64,000 bases of DNA from an uncultured Oscillospiraceae bacterium (GCA_900548545.1 URKX01000002.1:1-64000), one strand, 5' to 3'; shown: positions 24,172 through 33,699, numbered from the stretch's first letter. Notes: generated by a model not told the origin, from the sequence alone. Translations and numbers: made by a program.

Positions 24172-24372
24172 GCCGCAGAAAACTGGGGTGCGGGCGGCCA
24201 GGGTAGAATCCCTGCCCAGCTCGGCGGCTGGAAAGCCGCCTGCGTAACGTGCCCACCGCAGGTGTACGGTATCATTGCCGCAGAAAATGCGAATCCGGGC
24301 CACGAGGTGGGAACCTCCGGCCAGTCTGGCGGCTTCAGCCGCCTGCGCGACGTGCCCACCGCAGGTGTGATG
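24172..24372 (+). ncRNA. Tandem pair of structured 5'-leader elements, unassigned
   Basis: Two similar units, 24172-24267 and 24277-24372, with a 105-base period. Each begins GCCGCAGAAAA and ends CGTGCCCACCGCAGGTG. Between them each unit can fold two hairpins. The first is AGGG/CCCT in unit 1 but AGG/CCT with a CCGG/CCGG base in unit 2; sequence differs while pairing is kept. The second is GGCGGCT/AGCCGCC with loops GGAA and TC. Compensatory change and conserved ends suggest a structured RNA, such as a tandem riboswitch, ahead of the small gene at 24408. It does not match the glycine, guanidine, c-di-GMP, ZTP or cobalamin consensus that I know. Confidence 0.6.
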
Positions 24373-24407
24373 TCTAAACCAGTTGCCAGGGAAAGGAAGG
24401 GCCGCCT

Positions 24408-24641
24408 ATGGGATGGTTCCGCAAAAAGAAAAAGCAAACCCTCTTTGGGGGGAATATCCAGCCCAGCTGTGCCTACTGCCAGCACAACAGCGGGCAAAAA
24501 GGGGAAGTGGTATGCGCCCTGCGCCAAAAGCCCCAAGGGGACGCCTGTAAAAAATACCAGTACGACCCCTTGCAGCGGGAACCGCAAGTGGCGCCTACCT
24601 TGCGCACCTCCCAATACCGGCCGGAGGATTTCCAACTTTGA
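24408..24641 (+). CDS. Small cysteine-containing protein of unknown function
   Basis: A 77-residue protein, basic at the N-terminus (GWFRKKKKQ), then LFGGNIQPSCAYCQH with a CxxC pair at residues 20-23, further cysteines near residues 34 and 45, and a conserved-looking tail YDPLQREP...YRPEDFQL. I recall similar small proteins in related Clostridia, none with known function. The four cysteines could bind zinc. The ribosome binding site GGAAAGGAAGG is well placed. Its leader carries the tandem RNA element and a terminator follows. Confidence 0.8.
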   Translation: MGWFRKKKKQTLFGGNIQPSCAYCQHNSGQKGEVVCALRQKPQGDACKKYQYDPLQREPQVAPTLRTSQYRPEDFQL

Positions 24642-24644
24642 CAC

Positions 24645-24678
24645 AAAAGCCTTCTTACCAGAAGGCTTTTCTTTTTTG
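24645..24678 (+). terminator. Terminator after the small cysteine protein
   Basis: AAAAGCCTTC, six-base loop, GAAGGCTTTT followed by CTTTTTT. Confidence 0.9.
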
Positions 24679-24781
24679 CCACAACCCAACGGCGGCCTCC
24701 GCCCCACCGGCTTCGACTAACTGGAAACGGCCAGAGGCTGGGCTGGGACACCCAGAAGGGCCCCAAACCCCTTTAAAATAG

Positions 24782-24815
24782 CAAAAAGAAGGGACAGATC
24801 TCTCTGCCCCTTCTC
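24782..24815 (-). terminator. Terminator after rubrerythrin
   Basis: On the minus strand AGAAGGGGCAG pairs with CTGTCCCTTCT (one G-U or mismatch) and TTTTTGC follows. Confidence 0.8.
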
Positions 24816-24850
24816 TAAACCCTTTATAAAACTCTGTAAGCCAGATGGAC

Positions 24851-25396
24851 TTATTTGCCGAAGTAGCGGGCCAGCAGGCCAGCGAAAGCCTTGCCGTGAC
24901 GGGCCTCGTCGCGAGCCATCTCATGGACGGTGTCGTGGATGGCGTCCAGGTTCAGAGCCTTAGCCTTCTTAGCCAGCTCGGTCTTGCCCATGGTAGCGCC
25001 ATTCTCGGCCTCTACGCGCATCTCCAGGTTCTTCTTGGTGGAATCGGTAACCACTTCGCCCAGCAGCTCGGCAAACTTGGCAGCGTGCTCGGCCTCTTCG
25101 TAAGCGGCCTTTTCCCAGTACAGGCCGATCTCAGGATAGCCCTCGCGGTGGGCCACACGGGCCATGGCCAGGTACATGCCCACTTCGGTGCACTCGCCCT
25201 GGAAGTTCTCACGCAGGCCCTGGAGGATCTCTTCATCCACGCCCTGGGCCACGCCCACCACATGCTCGGAAGCCCAGGTCATTTCACCAGCCTGCTCAAC
25301 AAACTTCTCGGCGGGAGCGCCGCAAACAGGGCACTTCTCGGGAGCAGCGTCGCCTTCGTGAACATAACCGCAAACAGTACATACAAACTTTTTCAT
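24851..25396 (-). CDS. Rubrerythrin with N-terminal rubredoxin domain
   Basis: A 181-residue peroxide-scavenging protein of anaerobes. Unlike classical rubrerythrin, the rubredoxin [Fe(SCys)4] domain comes first, with Cys6 and Cys9 (CTVCG) and Cys22 and Cys25 (CPVCG). The di-iron four-helix bundle follows, with [23 protein letters not shown] and DEARHGKAF supplying the Glu/His ligands. This order is that of the reverse rubrerythrins of Clostridia. It reduces hydrogen peroxide with electrons from NADH oxidoreductases. It is 99 bases downstream of the perR-like gene on the same strand, which suggests common control. Confidence 0.95.
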   Translation of the reverse strand: MKKFVCTVCGYVHEGDAAPEKCPVCGAPAEKFVEQAGEMTWASEHVVGVAQGVDEEILQGLRENFQGECTEVGMYLAMARVAHREGYPEIGLYWEKAAYEEAEHAAKFAELLGEVVTDSTKKNLEMRVEAENGATMGKTELAKKAKALNLDAIHDTVHEMARDEARHGKAFAGLLARYFGK

Positions 25397-25495
25397 GATA
25401 AATTCCTCCGTTTTAGTTTTTTTAAAATTTTTCAGTCATTGTGATTGCTGAAACTCAACCCAACTTGCCCCGCCGGTTTCCGCGCGGGACCTTCA

Positions 25496-25906
25496 TCAAG
25501 CGGCCCCATGGGAACTTTTTTTCGCACACTGGGGGCAAGCCCCTTCAAAGAGCACCTTGGCCCCTTCCACCTTTAAATGGAACTGGGCGGACAGCCGGTC
25601 CAGCTCTTCCTCGCAGAAAAACTCTCGGGGGATATCCAGCACAGCGCCGCAGCGCTTGCAGACAAAGTGGGCGTGCGGTTCCACCCGGGCATCGAAATGC
25701 TCTTGCCCATTGATGACCCCCACACTCACCGCTTTCCCCGTTTCGCAGAACTTCTTCAAATTCCGGTACACGGTGCCCAAGCTCAAGTTGGGATAGCGGG
25801 GCTTCAGTTTGGCATACACCCAGTCAGCTGTGGGATGAACGGTGGTTTCCTGAAGCGTGTTCAGAATGGCCATCCGCTTCCTGCTGAAATTTTCGCGTTT
25901 TTCCAA
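25496..25906 (-). CDS. Fur family regulator, PerR-like
   Basis: A 136-residue Fur-family repressor. The winged helix spans about residues 1-80, with TVHPTADWVY and LSLGTVYRNLKKF. The C-terminal metal-binding and dimer region has EHFDARVEPHAHFVCKRCG and CPQC, the two CxxC pairs that bind structural zinc in PerR/Fur. The start is TTG at 25906; family N-termini begin here and the next ATG would remove helix 1. Adjacent rubrerythrin makes peroxide sensing (PerR) more likely than iron sensing, but the regulatory-site ligands cannot decide this. Confidence 0.85.
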   Translation of the reverse strand: MEKRENFSRKRMAILNTLQETTVHPTADWVYAKLKPRYPNLSLGTVYRNLKKFCETGKAVSVGVINGQEHFDARVEPHAHFVCKRCGAVLDIPREFFCEEELDRLSAQFHLKVEGAKVLFEGACPQCAKKSSHGAA

Positions 25907-25985
25907 ACCAAGCTCGTTCCTTTCTTTGTGCCGTTTCTCTCGCAGGAGCGGCGCTCTAACAGCCCCTTCCGCTTCCTGTAAACAC

Positions 25986-26032
25986 AGTATACCACAGGTT
26001 CTCCTGTTTGTAAAGTAGTAATCGTTCTTATT
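25986..26032 (-). promoter_or_regulatory. perR promoter with embedded palindrome and possible Fur-type box
   Basis: On the minus strand TTTACA (26009-26014), 17-base spacer, TATACT (25986-25991). The spacer is largely a perfect palindrome, ACAGG-AGAA-CCTGT (25994-26007). Just upstream, AATAAGAACGATTACTA (26016-26032) loosely resembles a Fur/PerR 7-1-7 site, matching only about half of one arm. The promoter is well supported; operator status is inference. Confidence 0.55.
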
Positions 26033-26056
26033 TTTTAATTTTTTGAAAACAAACTG

Positions 26057-26722
26057 TTAATGCGTCACTTCGGCCAGGGCGCGCATCAGCGCTTTCTGGC
26101 TCTTCTCCTCACTGACCGCCACCAATTCGTCCCCGGCCTGAAGAAGGGTGGAACCGTTGGGGATGGTAAGCACCCCCCGGCGGATGAGGGAGATCACCAA
26201 GGTCCCTCGGGGCAAGCTGATATCTTTTAAAGCCACGCCATCCAAAGCGGTGTTGGATGGCAGCGTCATGGAACAGATCCCGGCTTTTCCCTGGTTCAAG
26301 GTGGCGATCAGGTGCATATGGGCTAAATCAGCCTCTTGCTCGATCATTTTGGTGAGGATATCCGTGCTGCTTACGATATTTTCAATACCCAGCACCCGGA
26401 ACGTTTCGATATTGCGTGGGTCATTTACGCGGGAGATCACCTTTTTGGCGTGGAAGTGGTCCCGGGCCACTTGGCAAGCCACCAAGTTGTCCTGGTCGCT
26501 GCCGGTAACCGTCATGAACACGTCGGCATCCTGGGTACCGGCCGCTTCCAGCACAGCCACGTTGGTACCGTCCCCGCGGAAAATGGCGGCGTCCAGCTCA
26601 TCGGCCAGCTTCTCGCACTTCTGACGGTCCCGCTCAATGAGGCTGACAGTATGCCGCCGTTCCAGCATAATGCGGGCCAGGTTCCATCCCACTTTGCCGC
26701 CGCCCACAATTACCATTTTCAT
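26057..26722 (-). CDS. TrkA-type potassium channel/transporter regulator
   Basis: A 221-residue cytosolic RCK protein. The Rossmann TrkA-N domain begins MKMVIVGGGKVGWNLA, with SLIERD for NAD/ATP binding and TVTGSDQDNLVACQ. A TrkA-C domain follows from about residue 140 (LPSNTALDGVALKDISLPRGTLV). Such proteins gate Trk/Ktr potassium transporters. ATG at 26722 starts the Rossmann fold directly. It is 14 bases downstream of a second TrkA-type gene; the two form an operon. No membrane subunit is nearby in this window. Confidence 0.92.
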   Translation of the reverse strand: MKMVIVGGGKVGWNLARIMLERRHTVSLIERDRQKCEKLADELDAAIFRGDGTNVAVLEAAGTQDADVFMTVTGSDQDNLVACQVARDHFHAKKVISRVNDPRNIETFRVLGIENIVSSTDILTKMIEQEADLAHMHLIATLNQGKAGICSMTLPSNTALDGVALKDISLPRGTLVISLIRRGVLTIPNGSTLLQAGDELVAVSEEKSQKALMRALAEVTH

Positions 26723-26736
26723 TTCCCTGCGCCCCC

Positions 26737-27360
26737 TTAATCGATCTTCTTGCTGCACACCAGGGAATCCCCTGGTTCCAAATGGATCTCTTCATGCTGG
26801 CATTTTAGCAAGAACTGGCCGCTGTCCTTGATCACGCCGAACAGCCCCTCCCCCGGCTGAAGTTCCAGGCTGGCTGTGGAATGGCCAAAATACCGGCGCT
26901 CCACCGGTACCACCTGCAACGAGATGGTGGTACTGCCAAAGGAGACCTGGCGGCTCTGCCAAGGGGTGGTCAGCGCGGTAACCAGCTTGTCCCCAGCCAT
27001 ATTGGTGGGGCATACGGTTTGCAGGCCAAACCGCTCGAAGATATTTTCCCGGTAGGGGTCGGAGATGCGGGCGATCACCTTGGGGATGCCGAAAAAGTTT
27101 TTGGCGATCTGTCCTACCGTGATATTCAGGTTGTCATCCGAGGTGGTAACCGCCACCGCGTCGCAGCCCTCGATCCCAGCAGAGCGCAGGCTTTTGATAT
27201 CCATGGGGAAGCCAACGGCAGTGACACCGCTGAAATCCGGGCTGAGCTGGGCAAGATTTTCCGAACTGGCGTCGATCAGCACCACATCGTGGCCCGCCGC
27301 ATCCAACATTTCCGCCGTTTTTCGGCCCAGTAGGCCTCCGCCAACAATCATAATGTTCAT
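26737..27360 (-). CDS. TrkA-type potassium channel/transporter regulator (second copy)
   Basis: A 207-residue paralogue of the next gene, with MNIMIVGGGLLGRKTAEML and VVLIDAS of the nucleotide-binding Rossmann fold and VAVTTSDDNLNITVGQIAKN. The C-terminal domain (residues about 140-205) is more diverged and ends with SLVCSKK. The paired arrangement resembles the two RCK genes that serve one Trk/Ktr system in Clostridia. The membrane subunit is either elsewhere or absent. Confidence 0.9.
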   Translation of the reverse strand: MNIMIVGGGLLGRKTAEMLDAAGHDVVLIDASSENLAQLSPDFSGVTAVGFPMDIKSLRSAGIEGCDAVAVTTSDDNLNITVGQIAKNFFGIPKVIARISDPYRENIFERFGLQTVCPTNMAGDKLVTALTTPWQSRQVSFGSTTISLQVVPVERRYFGHSTASLELQPGEGLFGVIKDSGQFLLKCQHEEIHLEPGDSLVCSKKID

Positions 27361-27435
27361 TTAGATTGATCCTCACTTTCAAAATACAAGCGTCACTCGC
27401 CCGGCCACAAAGCGCACAGGAAAAAGAGAACGGCG

Positions 27436-27972
27436 TTATTCGCCGTCCTCCTCGTCCATGGAAGTGGTGGTACCGCTGCTCTCATCCCCACTGGACTCCG
27501 GGGAGGGAGTGGGGGTAGGCTGTTCCGAAGTGGAAGACTCCGAGGAACTGGACGGCTCCTCTGTCTGGGAACCGCCGTTATCCGTGGAAGAACCCCGCAG
27601 CTGGTTATACTCATCCATGGTCACTTCGACCACTTCCGCATACTCAGCGGAAACATAGGCTGTTTTTCCCTCATACTGGATCTGATACCACCCATTCTGG
27701 GCGTCTTCCATCATCAAGGCCAGCCTCTGGCCATTTTCCGCCAGACCCAGGACCTCCCCCTCAGTAGAGGCTTCCGCCCGGATATTCAGGCCGGAATCCG
27801 CCGTGACCCGCAGGGCTTTGGCCGTTTGCGGCATGGGAGTGGGCGTGGGAGACACAGTGGAAACGGAGGAAACCGCGCTGGAACTGTCATCGTCTTTCTC
27901 CCTGCTGCCGCAGCCGCCGAAAGAAAAGACAGCGAAACAAAGCGCTATGGCCAAACAAACCAACTTTTTCAT
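27436..27972 (-). CDS. SH3-domain lipoprotein
   Basis: A 178-residue secreted lipoprotein. Signal peptide with lipobox FGGC (Cys21), a Ser/Thr/Pro linker, one bacterial SH3 domain at about residues 53-115 (VTADSGLNIRAEASTEGEVLG, then GWYQIQYEGKTAYVSAEY), and a disordered Ser/Glu/Pro tail ending in acidic residues. Bacterial SH3 domains bind peptidoglycan or cell-wall ligands. ATG at 27972 is chosen because it starts the signal peptide and has AAAGGAG upstream; the longer frame is not signal-like. It is monocistronic, upstream of the TrkA pair in the same orientation. Confidence 0.88.
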   Translation of the reverse strand: MKKLVCLAIALCFAVFSFGGCGSREKDDDSSSAVSSVSTVSPTPTPMPQTAKALRVTADSGLNIRAEASTEGEVLGLAENGQRLALMMEDAQNGWYQIQYEGKTAYVSAEYAEVVEVTMDEYNQLRGSSTDNGGSQTEEPSSSSESSTSEQPTPTPSPESSGDESSGTTTSMDEEDGE

Positions 27973-28144
27973 CTGCAACAACACTCCTTTTTCCCAAAAG
28001 TTATGATTTAACTTTATTGTACCATAATCCAAGGAAAAGTCCACTGGTTTTTACGAATGGCCCCGGTTTTCCGACCTCTCTTCCCGGCAGCCCTCTTTAT
28101 TAAGGGGGCAAACGAAAAAATTTTAAAAAACGCAATTTTCGCCC

Positions 28145-28173
28145 TTGACTTTTTTCCTCCCCTACGCTATAAT
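28145..28173 (+). promoter_or_regulatory. Promoter of the tRNA-Thr/tRNA-Tyr unit
   Basis: TTGACT (28145-28150), 17-base spacer, TATAAT (28168-28173), about 20 bases before tRNA-Thr. A 20-base stretch around the -10 box recurs exactly at the tRNA-Gly promoter. Confidence 0.85.
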
Positions 28174-28193
28174 AAACAAGCGCTAAAAAATCC

Positions 28194-28269
28194 GCTGGTG
28201 TAGCTCAGTTGGTAGAGCAGCTGATTTGTAATCAGCAGGTCAGGGGTTCGAGTCCGTTCACCAGCTCCA
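28194..28269 (+). tRNA. tRNA-Thr (TGT)
   Basis: 76 bases with encoded CCA. Acceptor GCTGGTG pairs with CACCAGC, the D arm contains AGCTCAGTTGGTAGAGC, the anticodon arm CTGATTTGTAATCAG carries TGT, and the T arm has GGTTCGAGTCC. The first of two tRNAs in one transcript. Confidence 0.97.
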
Positions 28270-28326
28270 CTAGCTGACAAACAAGCATGTTTCACATATC
28301 CCTTCCTTTTGGGTTGGGGCTTATAT

Positions 28327-28411
28327 GGGAGAGTTCCCGAGTGGCCAAAGGGGGCAGACTGTAAATCTGTTGTCGACGACTTCAGTGGTTCGAATCCACT
28401 CTCTCCCACCA
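28327..28411 (+). tRNA. tRNA-Tyr (GTA)
   Basis: 85 bases with encoded CCA. Acceptor GGGAGAG pairs with CTCTCCC. The anticodon arm CAGACTGTAAATCTG carries GTA. It has the long variable arm of class II tRNAs, as expected for bacterial tRNA-Tyr. Confidence 0.97.
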
Positions 28412-28414
28412 GAC

Positions 28415-28452
28415 TGAGTCTGGACGCAATTCGCGTTCGGACTCTTTTCTTT
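28415..28452 (+). terminator. First terminator after the tRNA unit
   Basis: GAGTCTGGACGC pairs with GCGTTCGGACTC (with mismatches in the middle), followed by TTTTCTTTT. Confidence 0.8.
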
Positions 28453-28517
28453 TCCCAGGCTATGATGTTCGCAACGGGGGCAGCATCGAAAGTATCCACC
28501 CCTTCCAGACCGAGTCG

Positions 28518-28549
28518 AGCCCGGATACATTTTGTATCTGGGCTTTTTT
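28518..28549 (+). terminator. Second terminator after the tRNA unit
   Basis: AGCCCGGATAC pairs with GTATCTGGGCT (one mismatch), followed by TTTTT. The 65 bases between the two terminators hold no gene I can recognise. Confidence 0.75.
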
Positions 28550-28611
28550 CTATCTTCTTTCAGGATCGCCTGAGTTCCTGGCCTTACTCTTCTACGCAAG
28601 AAACCGAACCC

Positions 28612-28648
28612 AAAAAGGGCTTGCCGCTATTGGCGGCAAGCCCTTTTT
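28612..28648 (-). terminator. Bidirectional terminator downstream of tex
   Basis: AAAAAGGGCTTGCCGC and GCGGCAAGCCCTTTTT are perfect complements around a five-base loop. Confidence 0.9.
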
Positions 28649-28657
28649 CTCTGTATT

Positions 28658-30835
<2,178 letters not shown>

Positions 30836-30870
30836 TGTGGTCCTCTCCTTTCTACTGGGCCGCCTGCTTT

Positions 30871-31251
30871 TCAGCGGCCTTCTTCCTTCCTGTCCCAAGG
30901 GCAAGCGATCTCCACCAGTTCCTCAATCACCCGGTGGAGCAGCTGGGCGCGTTGGGTTTCGGCAGCCTTATAGTAGACCTCCTTGCCCTCCCGGCGGCTG
31001 ACGATCAACCCGCCGGCCTTCAGCTGCTTCAAGTGATGGGACACTGCGGGGCTGCTCATCTCCACCATGGCTGACAGGTTGATGACGCACTCCTCGCAAT
31101 GGCACAGCAGCCAAAAGATCCGGATGCGGCTGCCGTCGCCCAACTGTTTCAAGATGTCCGCCACGGTTTGGAAGTCACCGGCGCTGGGCATATGTTCCAG
31201 CTCCTGCTCTATGGTTTGCCCGTGGTCATGGGGCAAATGGGGATTGGCCAA
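30871..31251 (-). CDS. ArsR/SmtB-family metal-responsive repressor
   Basis: A 126-residue winged-helix repressor. The start is TTG at 31251, seven bases after GGAGG; earlier in-frame codons lack a site. The N-terminus is histidine-rich (HLPHDH) and the alpha3 region has CHCEECVINLS, the position of the CxxCxx metal motif of ArsR/CadC/SmtB sensors. The DNA recognition helix is SSPAVSHHLKQLKAGGL. Metal ligands therefore may include Cys and N-terminal His, suggesting Zn, Cd or Cu. It is divergent from the HMA protein gene, whose promoter has a palindromic operator, so it likely represses that gene. Confidence 0.88.
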   Translation of the reverse strand: MANPHLPHDHGQTIEQELEHMPSAGDFQTVADILKQLGDGSRIRIFWLLCHCEECVINLSAMVEMSSPAVSHHLKQLKAGGLIVSRREGKEVYYKAAETQRAQLLHRVIEELVEIACPWDRKEEGR

Positions 31252-31411
31252 AACGCCCCCTCCTTTTCCGTTTGTTTTTAACTTTATATTGTATTGCACC
31301 TGCGGTGGGCTGGGCGGGGATCCTCCCCTTGGGGCGGCCCGCGTCCCCATTTTCTGCGATTATTATACCACAAGCTTTCCTGGGGAAAAAGCACCTGTTT
31401 TAAAAAAGCCA

Positions 31412-31440
31412 TTGACAACCGCGCTTCCTTGCGTTATACT
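31412..31440 (+). promoter_or_regulatory. Promoter of the HMA protein gene
   Basis: TTGACA (31412-31417), 17-base spacer, TATACT (31435-31440). Confidence 0.8.
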
Positions 31441-31450
31441 ACAATCAAAC

Positions 31451-31470
31451 AATTAAACAATTGTTAAATT
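31451..31470. promoter_or_regulatory. Near-perfect 20-bp palindrome, likely ArsR operator
   Basis: AATTAAACAATTGTTAAATT is a palindrome with a single mismatched pair. It covers the expected transcription start of the HMA gene, where a bound ArsR-family dimer would block RNA polymerase. The regulator assignment rests on the divergent arsR-type gene. Confidence 0.65.
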
Positions 31471-31494
31471 TATGGTTTGTAAAGGAGCCGCATC

Positions 31495-31713
31495 ATGAAA
31501 AAATCTTATAAGATCGACGTGGACTGTGCCAATTGCGCCAACAAGATGGAGCGCGCTGCCCAGAAAACCCCCGGGGTAAAAGAGGCCGCCGTCAACTTTA
31601 TGATGCTGAAGATGAACGTGGTTTTTGAAGAAGGCCACGATCCGGAAGCCGTGATGCAGCAGGTGCGCAAAAACTGCAAGCGTGTGGAAAGTGACTGCGA
31701 AGTCTTCCTGTAA
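31495..31713 (+). CDS. HMA-domain metal-binding protein
   Basis: A 72-residue heavy-metal-associated domain. The motif is DCANCANKME (CxxC at residues 11-14) instead of the classical GMTCxxC, then a ferredoxin-like beta-alpha-beta pattern (VNFMMLKMNVVFEEGHDPEAVMQQV). HMA proteins of this DCANCA type are usually heads or partners of Zn/Cd/Pb P-type ATPases, but none is present here. AAAGGAG lies ten bases before the ATG. It probably sequesters or delivers a thiophilic metal under ArsR control. Confidence 0.9.
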   Translation: MKKSYKIDVDCANCANKMERAAQKTPGVKEAAVNFMMLKMNVVFEEGHDPEAVMQQVRKNCKRVESDCEVFL

Positions 31714-31776
31714 GACACCATAGTTGGCCAGCCCTTTCCCTTTGTACGCAGCCCATAAAAAATGAGCGTAAATATA

Positions 31777-31815
31777 GAAAAAGCGGCCGGGGCCAGCGCC
31801 TCAGCCGCTTTTTGT
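31777..31815. terminator. Bidirectional terminator between HMA gene and NCS2 permease
   Basis: AAAAAGCGGC and GCCGCTTTTT pair around a 16-base loop with T-tracts on both strands. It serves the convergent genes that end at 31713 and 31944. Confidence 0.8.
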
Positions 31816-31943
31816 TTTCATCCAATCACAAAAGCCCTCCGAACAGGGCAGGGCAGCACAAGCGCCGCCAACCGCCAGCCGCTTGCCGGCGGAATATCCA
31901 GCAAGGCATGGGAAAGACGCCCTCTGGGGAAACACAGGCAGCG

Positions 31944-33347
31944 TTATTTGGCCGCGCCTGCCTTTTCTTTCACTTTTTCGCCAAAACTCAGGATCAGGTT
32001 TAACAAGATGCCAAAAATGGCTGCCCCGGCAATGCAGGGCACCTGGAGGCCGAAGAAGGGGATATTCCCGCCAAAGGCGTACTGGCCGCCAATGCCGATC
32101 ACCATGATGGAAGCAATGATAGCGATGTTCTTAGAAGAGAACATATCCACCTTTTTCTCGATCATAATGGCGATGCCCTGGGCAGCGATGGCGCCGAACA
32201 GGTAGACCTCCAGGCCGCCGATCACAGCCAGGGGGATGCCATAGATCACCTGGATGAGGGGCGTGAAGAAGCTGACAATCATCGCCACGATAGAGGCCAC
32301 CACCAACACCGGCACGGAGAACACTTTGGTAATGGCCATCGTGCTGATATTCTCGCCATAGTTGGTGCCGGCAGGGCCGCCCACCAAACCGGAGATCATG
32401 TCGCAGATGCCATCGCCGATGAGGTTGCGGTCCAGCAGGTTGACCAAGTCATACTTCTTCTTGCTGCCTTTACGCTTGGCCACGTCGTTGACGTAGATAT
32501 CCAGCTGGTACATATGGGCAGTGGACTCGGGGATGGTGGCAATGGCAATGGGCATGATAGCTGCCACAGCCGTCCAGGAAACCTTGGGGAAGGAGAAAGC
32601 GGGCACCGCAAAAATAGAGCCGTCACCCAGCTTCCACAGGGAGGCGTCCAGCGCCGCGGCAGGCACAGCCCGGAACAGGTTGGCCACACCGGCAGCATAT
32701 AGGATACCGGCCACAACGCTGCCGGTAAGCACTCCCAACAGCAGGGGAAGCTGTCCTAAAAAGCCCTTCAGATACCGGGCGTATACGATGGTAGACAAGA
32801 GGGTGACCAGGGCCACCGCCGTCCAGGCCACAGTTTCAGCGCTCACTTCCGCCGCAGCGGGGATGGCGTCGCTCAAAGCGTTACCAGCCAAGGTTAAACC
32901 GATGATCATGGCCACTGGCCCGGTGATGGAAGCGGGCAGGATGGTTTCCACCACTTTCTTGCCAAAGAACTTCACCAGCAGGCCGGCGGCAATGGATACC
33001 AGGCCCGAGAAAATAATACCAAATTGGGCATACTGGATGGCCTCGGTGGGCAGGATGCCGTCCACCTTCTCAAAGCCCTCCGCAGCACACATACTGGAAA
33101 TAGCCGTCAGGTAGGCAAAGCTGGAGCCATAGTACAGCGGGATCTTCTTGCCGGTGATCAAGATGAAGCACAGGGTGGCAAGGCCGCTGGCGAAAATGGT
33201 GGTGGATACTTGGAAGCCGGTCACCAGCGCCACGGTAACCGTGGCGGGGAACATGACGATCACCTGCTGGATGGCGTACAGCAGCAGCTTGACGAACCCA
33301 GGGCGTTCTTCCGGTAGGTACCCTACCGCGCTTTGTTGTTGATTCAT
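31944..33347 (-). CDS. NCS2-family uracil/xanthine permease
   Basis: A 467-residue membrane permease with 12-14 hydrophobic helices. The NCS2 signature is seen as GGPAGTNYGENISTMAITKV near residue 320, and a proton-relay Glu in PESTAHM near 272. LTLAGNALS and GSSFAYLTAISS are typical of the UraA group. Uracil is the most likely substrate, xanthine possible. ATG at 33347 is preceded by AGGAAAGGA; a TTG two codons earlier is less likely. A sigma A promoter and a short GC hairpin lie in its leader; no purine riboswitch is visible. Confidence 0.9.
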   Translation of the reverse strand: MNQQQSAVGYLPEERPGFVKLLLYAIQQVIVMFPATVTVALVTGFQVSTTIFASGLATLCFILITGKKIPLYYGSSFAYLTAISSMCAAEGFEKVDGILPTEAIQYAQFGIIFSGLVSIAAGLLVKFFGKKVVETILPASITGPVAMIIGLTLAGNALSDAIPAAAEVSAETVAWTAVALVTLLSTIVYARYLKGFLGQLPLLLGVLTGSVVAGILYAAGVANLFRAVPAAALDASLWKLGDGSIFAVPAFSFPKVSWTAVAAIMPIAIATIPESTAHMYQLDIYVNDVAKRKGSKKKYDLVNLLDRNLIGDGICDMISGLVGGPAGTNYGENISTMAITKVFSVPVLVVASIVAMIVSFFTPLIQVIYGIPLAVIGGLEVYLFGAIAAQGIAIMIEKKVDMFSSKNIAIIASIMVIGIGGQYAFGGNIPFFGLQVPCIAGAAIFGILLNLILSFGEKVKEKAGAAK

Positions 33348-33415
33348 GTGCAACGAGTCCTTTCCTAAGCTTGAGATAAAGGGCGGTTTTTGTAAGCCGC
33401 CATCTGTTCCCGTAT

Positions 33416-33444
33416 AGTATAGTCGATTTGCGGGAAGCTTTCAA
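33416..33444 (-). promoter_or_regulatory. Promoter of the NCS2 permease
   Basis: On the minus strand TTGAAA (33439-33444), 17-base spacer, TATACT (33416-33421). The leader of about 60 bases contains GGCGG-n10-CCGCC, a hairpin that is not followed by a T-tract. Confidence 0.65.
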
Positions 33445-33560
33445 CACTTTCTTAACAGGATGTTCATAAATCTTTCACAAGTGCCGCCCGCAGCCCAAAA
33501 AAGTGGCCCCACAACCCGCTTTCAAAGTCTTTCTCCTTGGAAAGGCACTGGGGCATAAAA

Positions 33561-33592
33561 AAATCCGGAACAAAGAAACCTTTGTTCCGGAT
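33561..33592 (-). terminator. Terminator after tRNA-Gly
   Basis: On the minus strand CCGGAACAAAG pairs with CTTTGTTCCGG around a short loop, followed by ATTTTTTT. Confidence 0.88.
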
Positions 33593-33668
33593 TGGAGCGG
33601 AAGACGAGGCTCGAACTCGCTACCTCCACCTTGGCAAGGTGGCGCTCTACCAGATGAGCTACTCCCGC
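33593..33668 (-). tRNA. tRNA-Gly (GCC)
   Basis: 76 bases with encoded CCA. On the minus strand acceptor GCGGGAG pairs with CTTCCGC (one G-U), the D arm has AGCTCATCTGGTAGAGC, the anticodon loop TTGCCAA carries GCC, and the T arm is GAGTTCGAGCCTC. It is a single-gene transcript. Confidence 0.97.
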
Positions 33669-33699
33669 ATTCTACACCGCCCTTTTTGAGCGCTTGTTT

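Noticed and set aside
24172..24372. Tandem glycine, guanidine, ZTP or c-di-GMP riboswitch
   Set aside because: The conserved core sequences of these classes that I know are not present in either unit.
23035..24720. A plus-strand frame running through ylbJ, the RNA element and the small gene
   Set aside because: It is out of frame with ylbJ and the cysteine protein, both of which have ribosome binding sites and family motifs; it would also translate the structured leader.
28452..28517. A degraded third tRNA between the two terminators
   Set aside because: A CCAGACCGAGTC stretch resembles the end of tRNA-Tyr, but no acceptor or anticodon arm can be formed.
33348..33415. Purine riboswitch or PyrR attenuator upstream of the NCS2 permease
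   Set aside because: The leader is only about 60 bases, with one small GC hairpin and no purine aptamer core or terminator.
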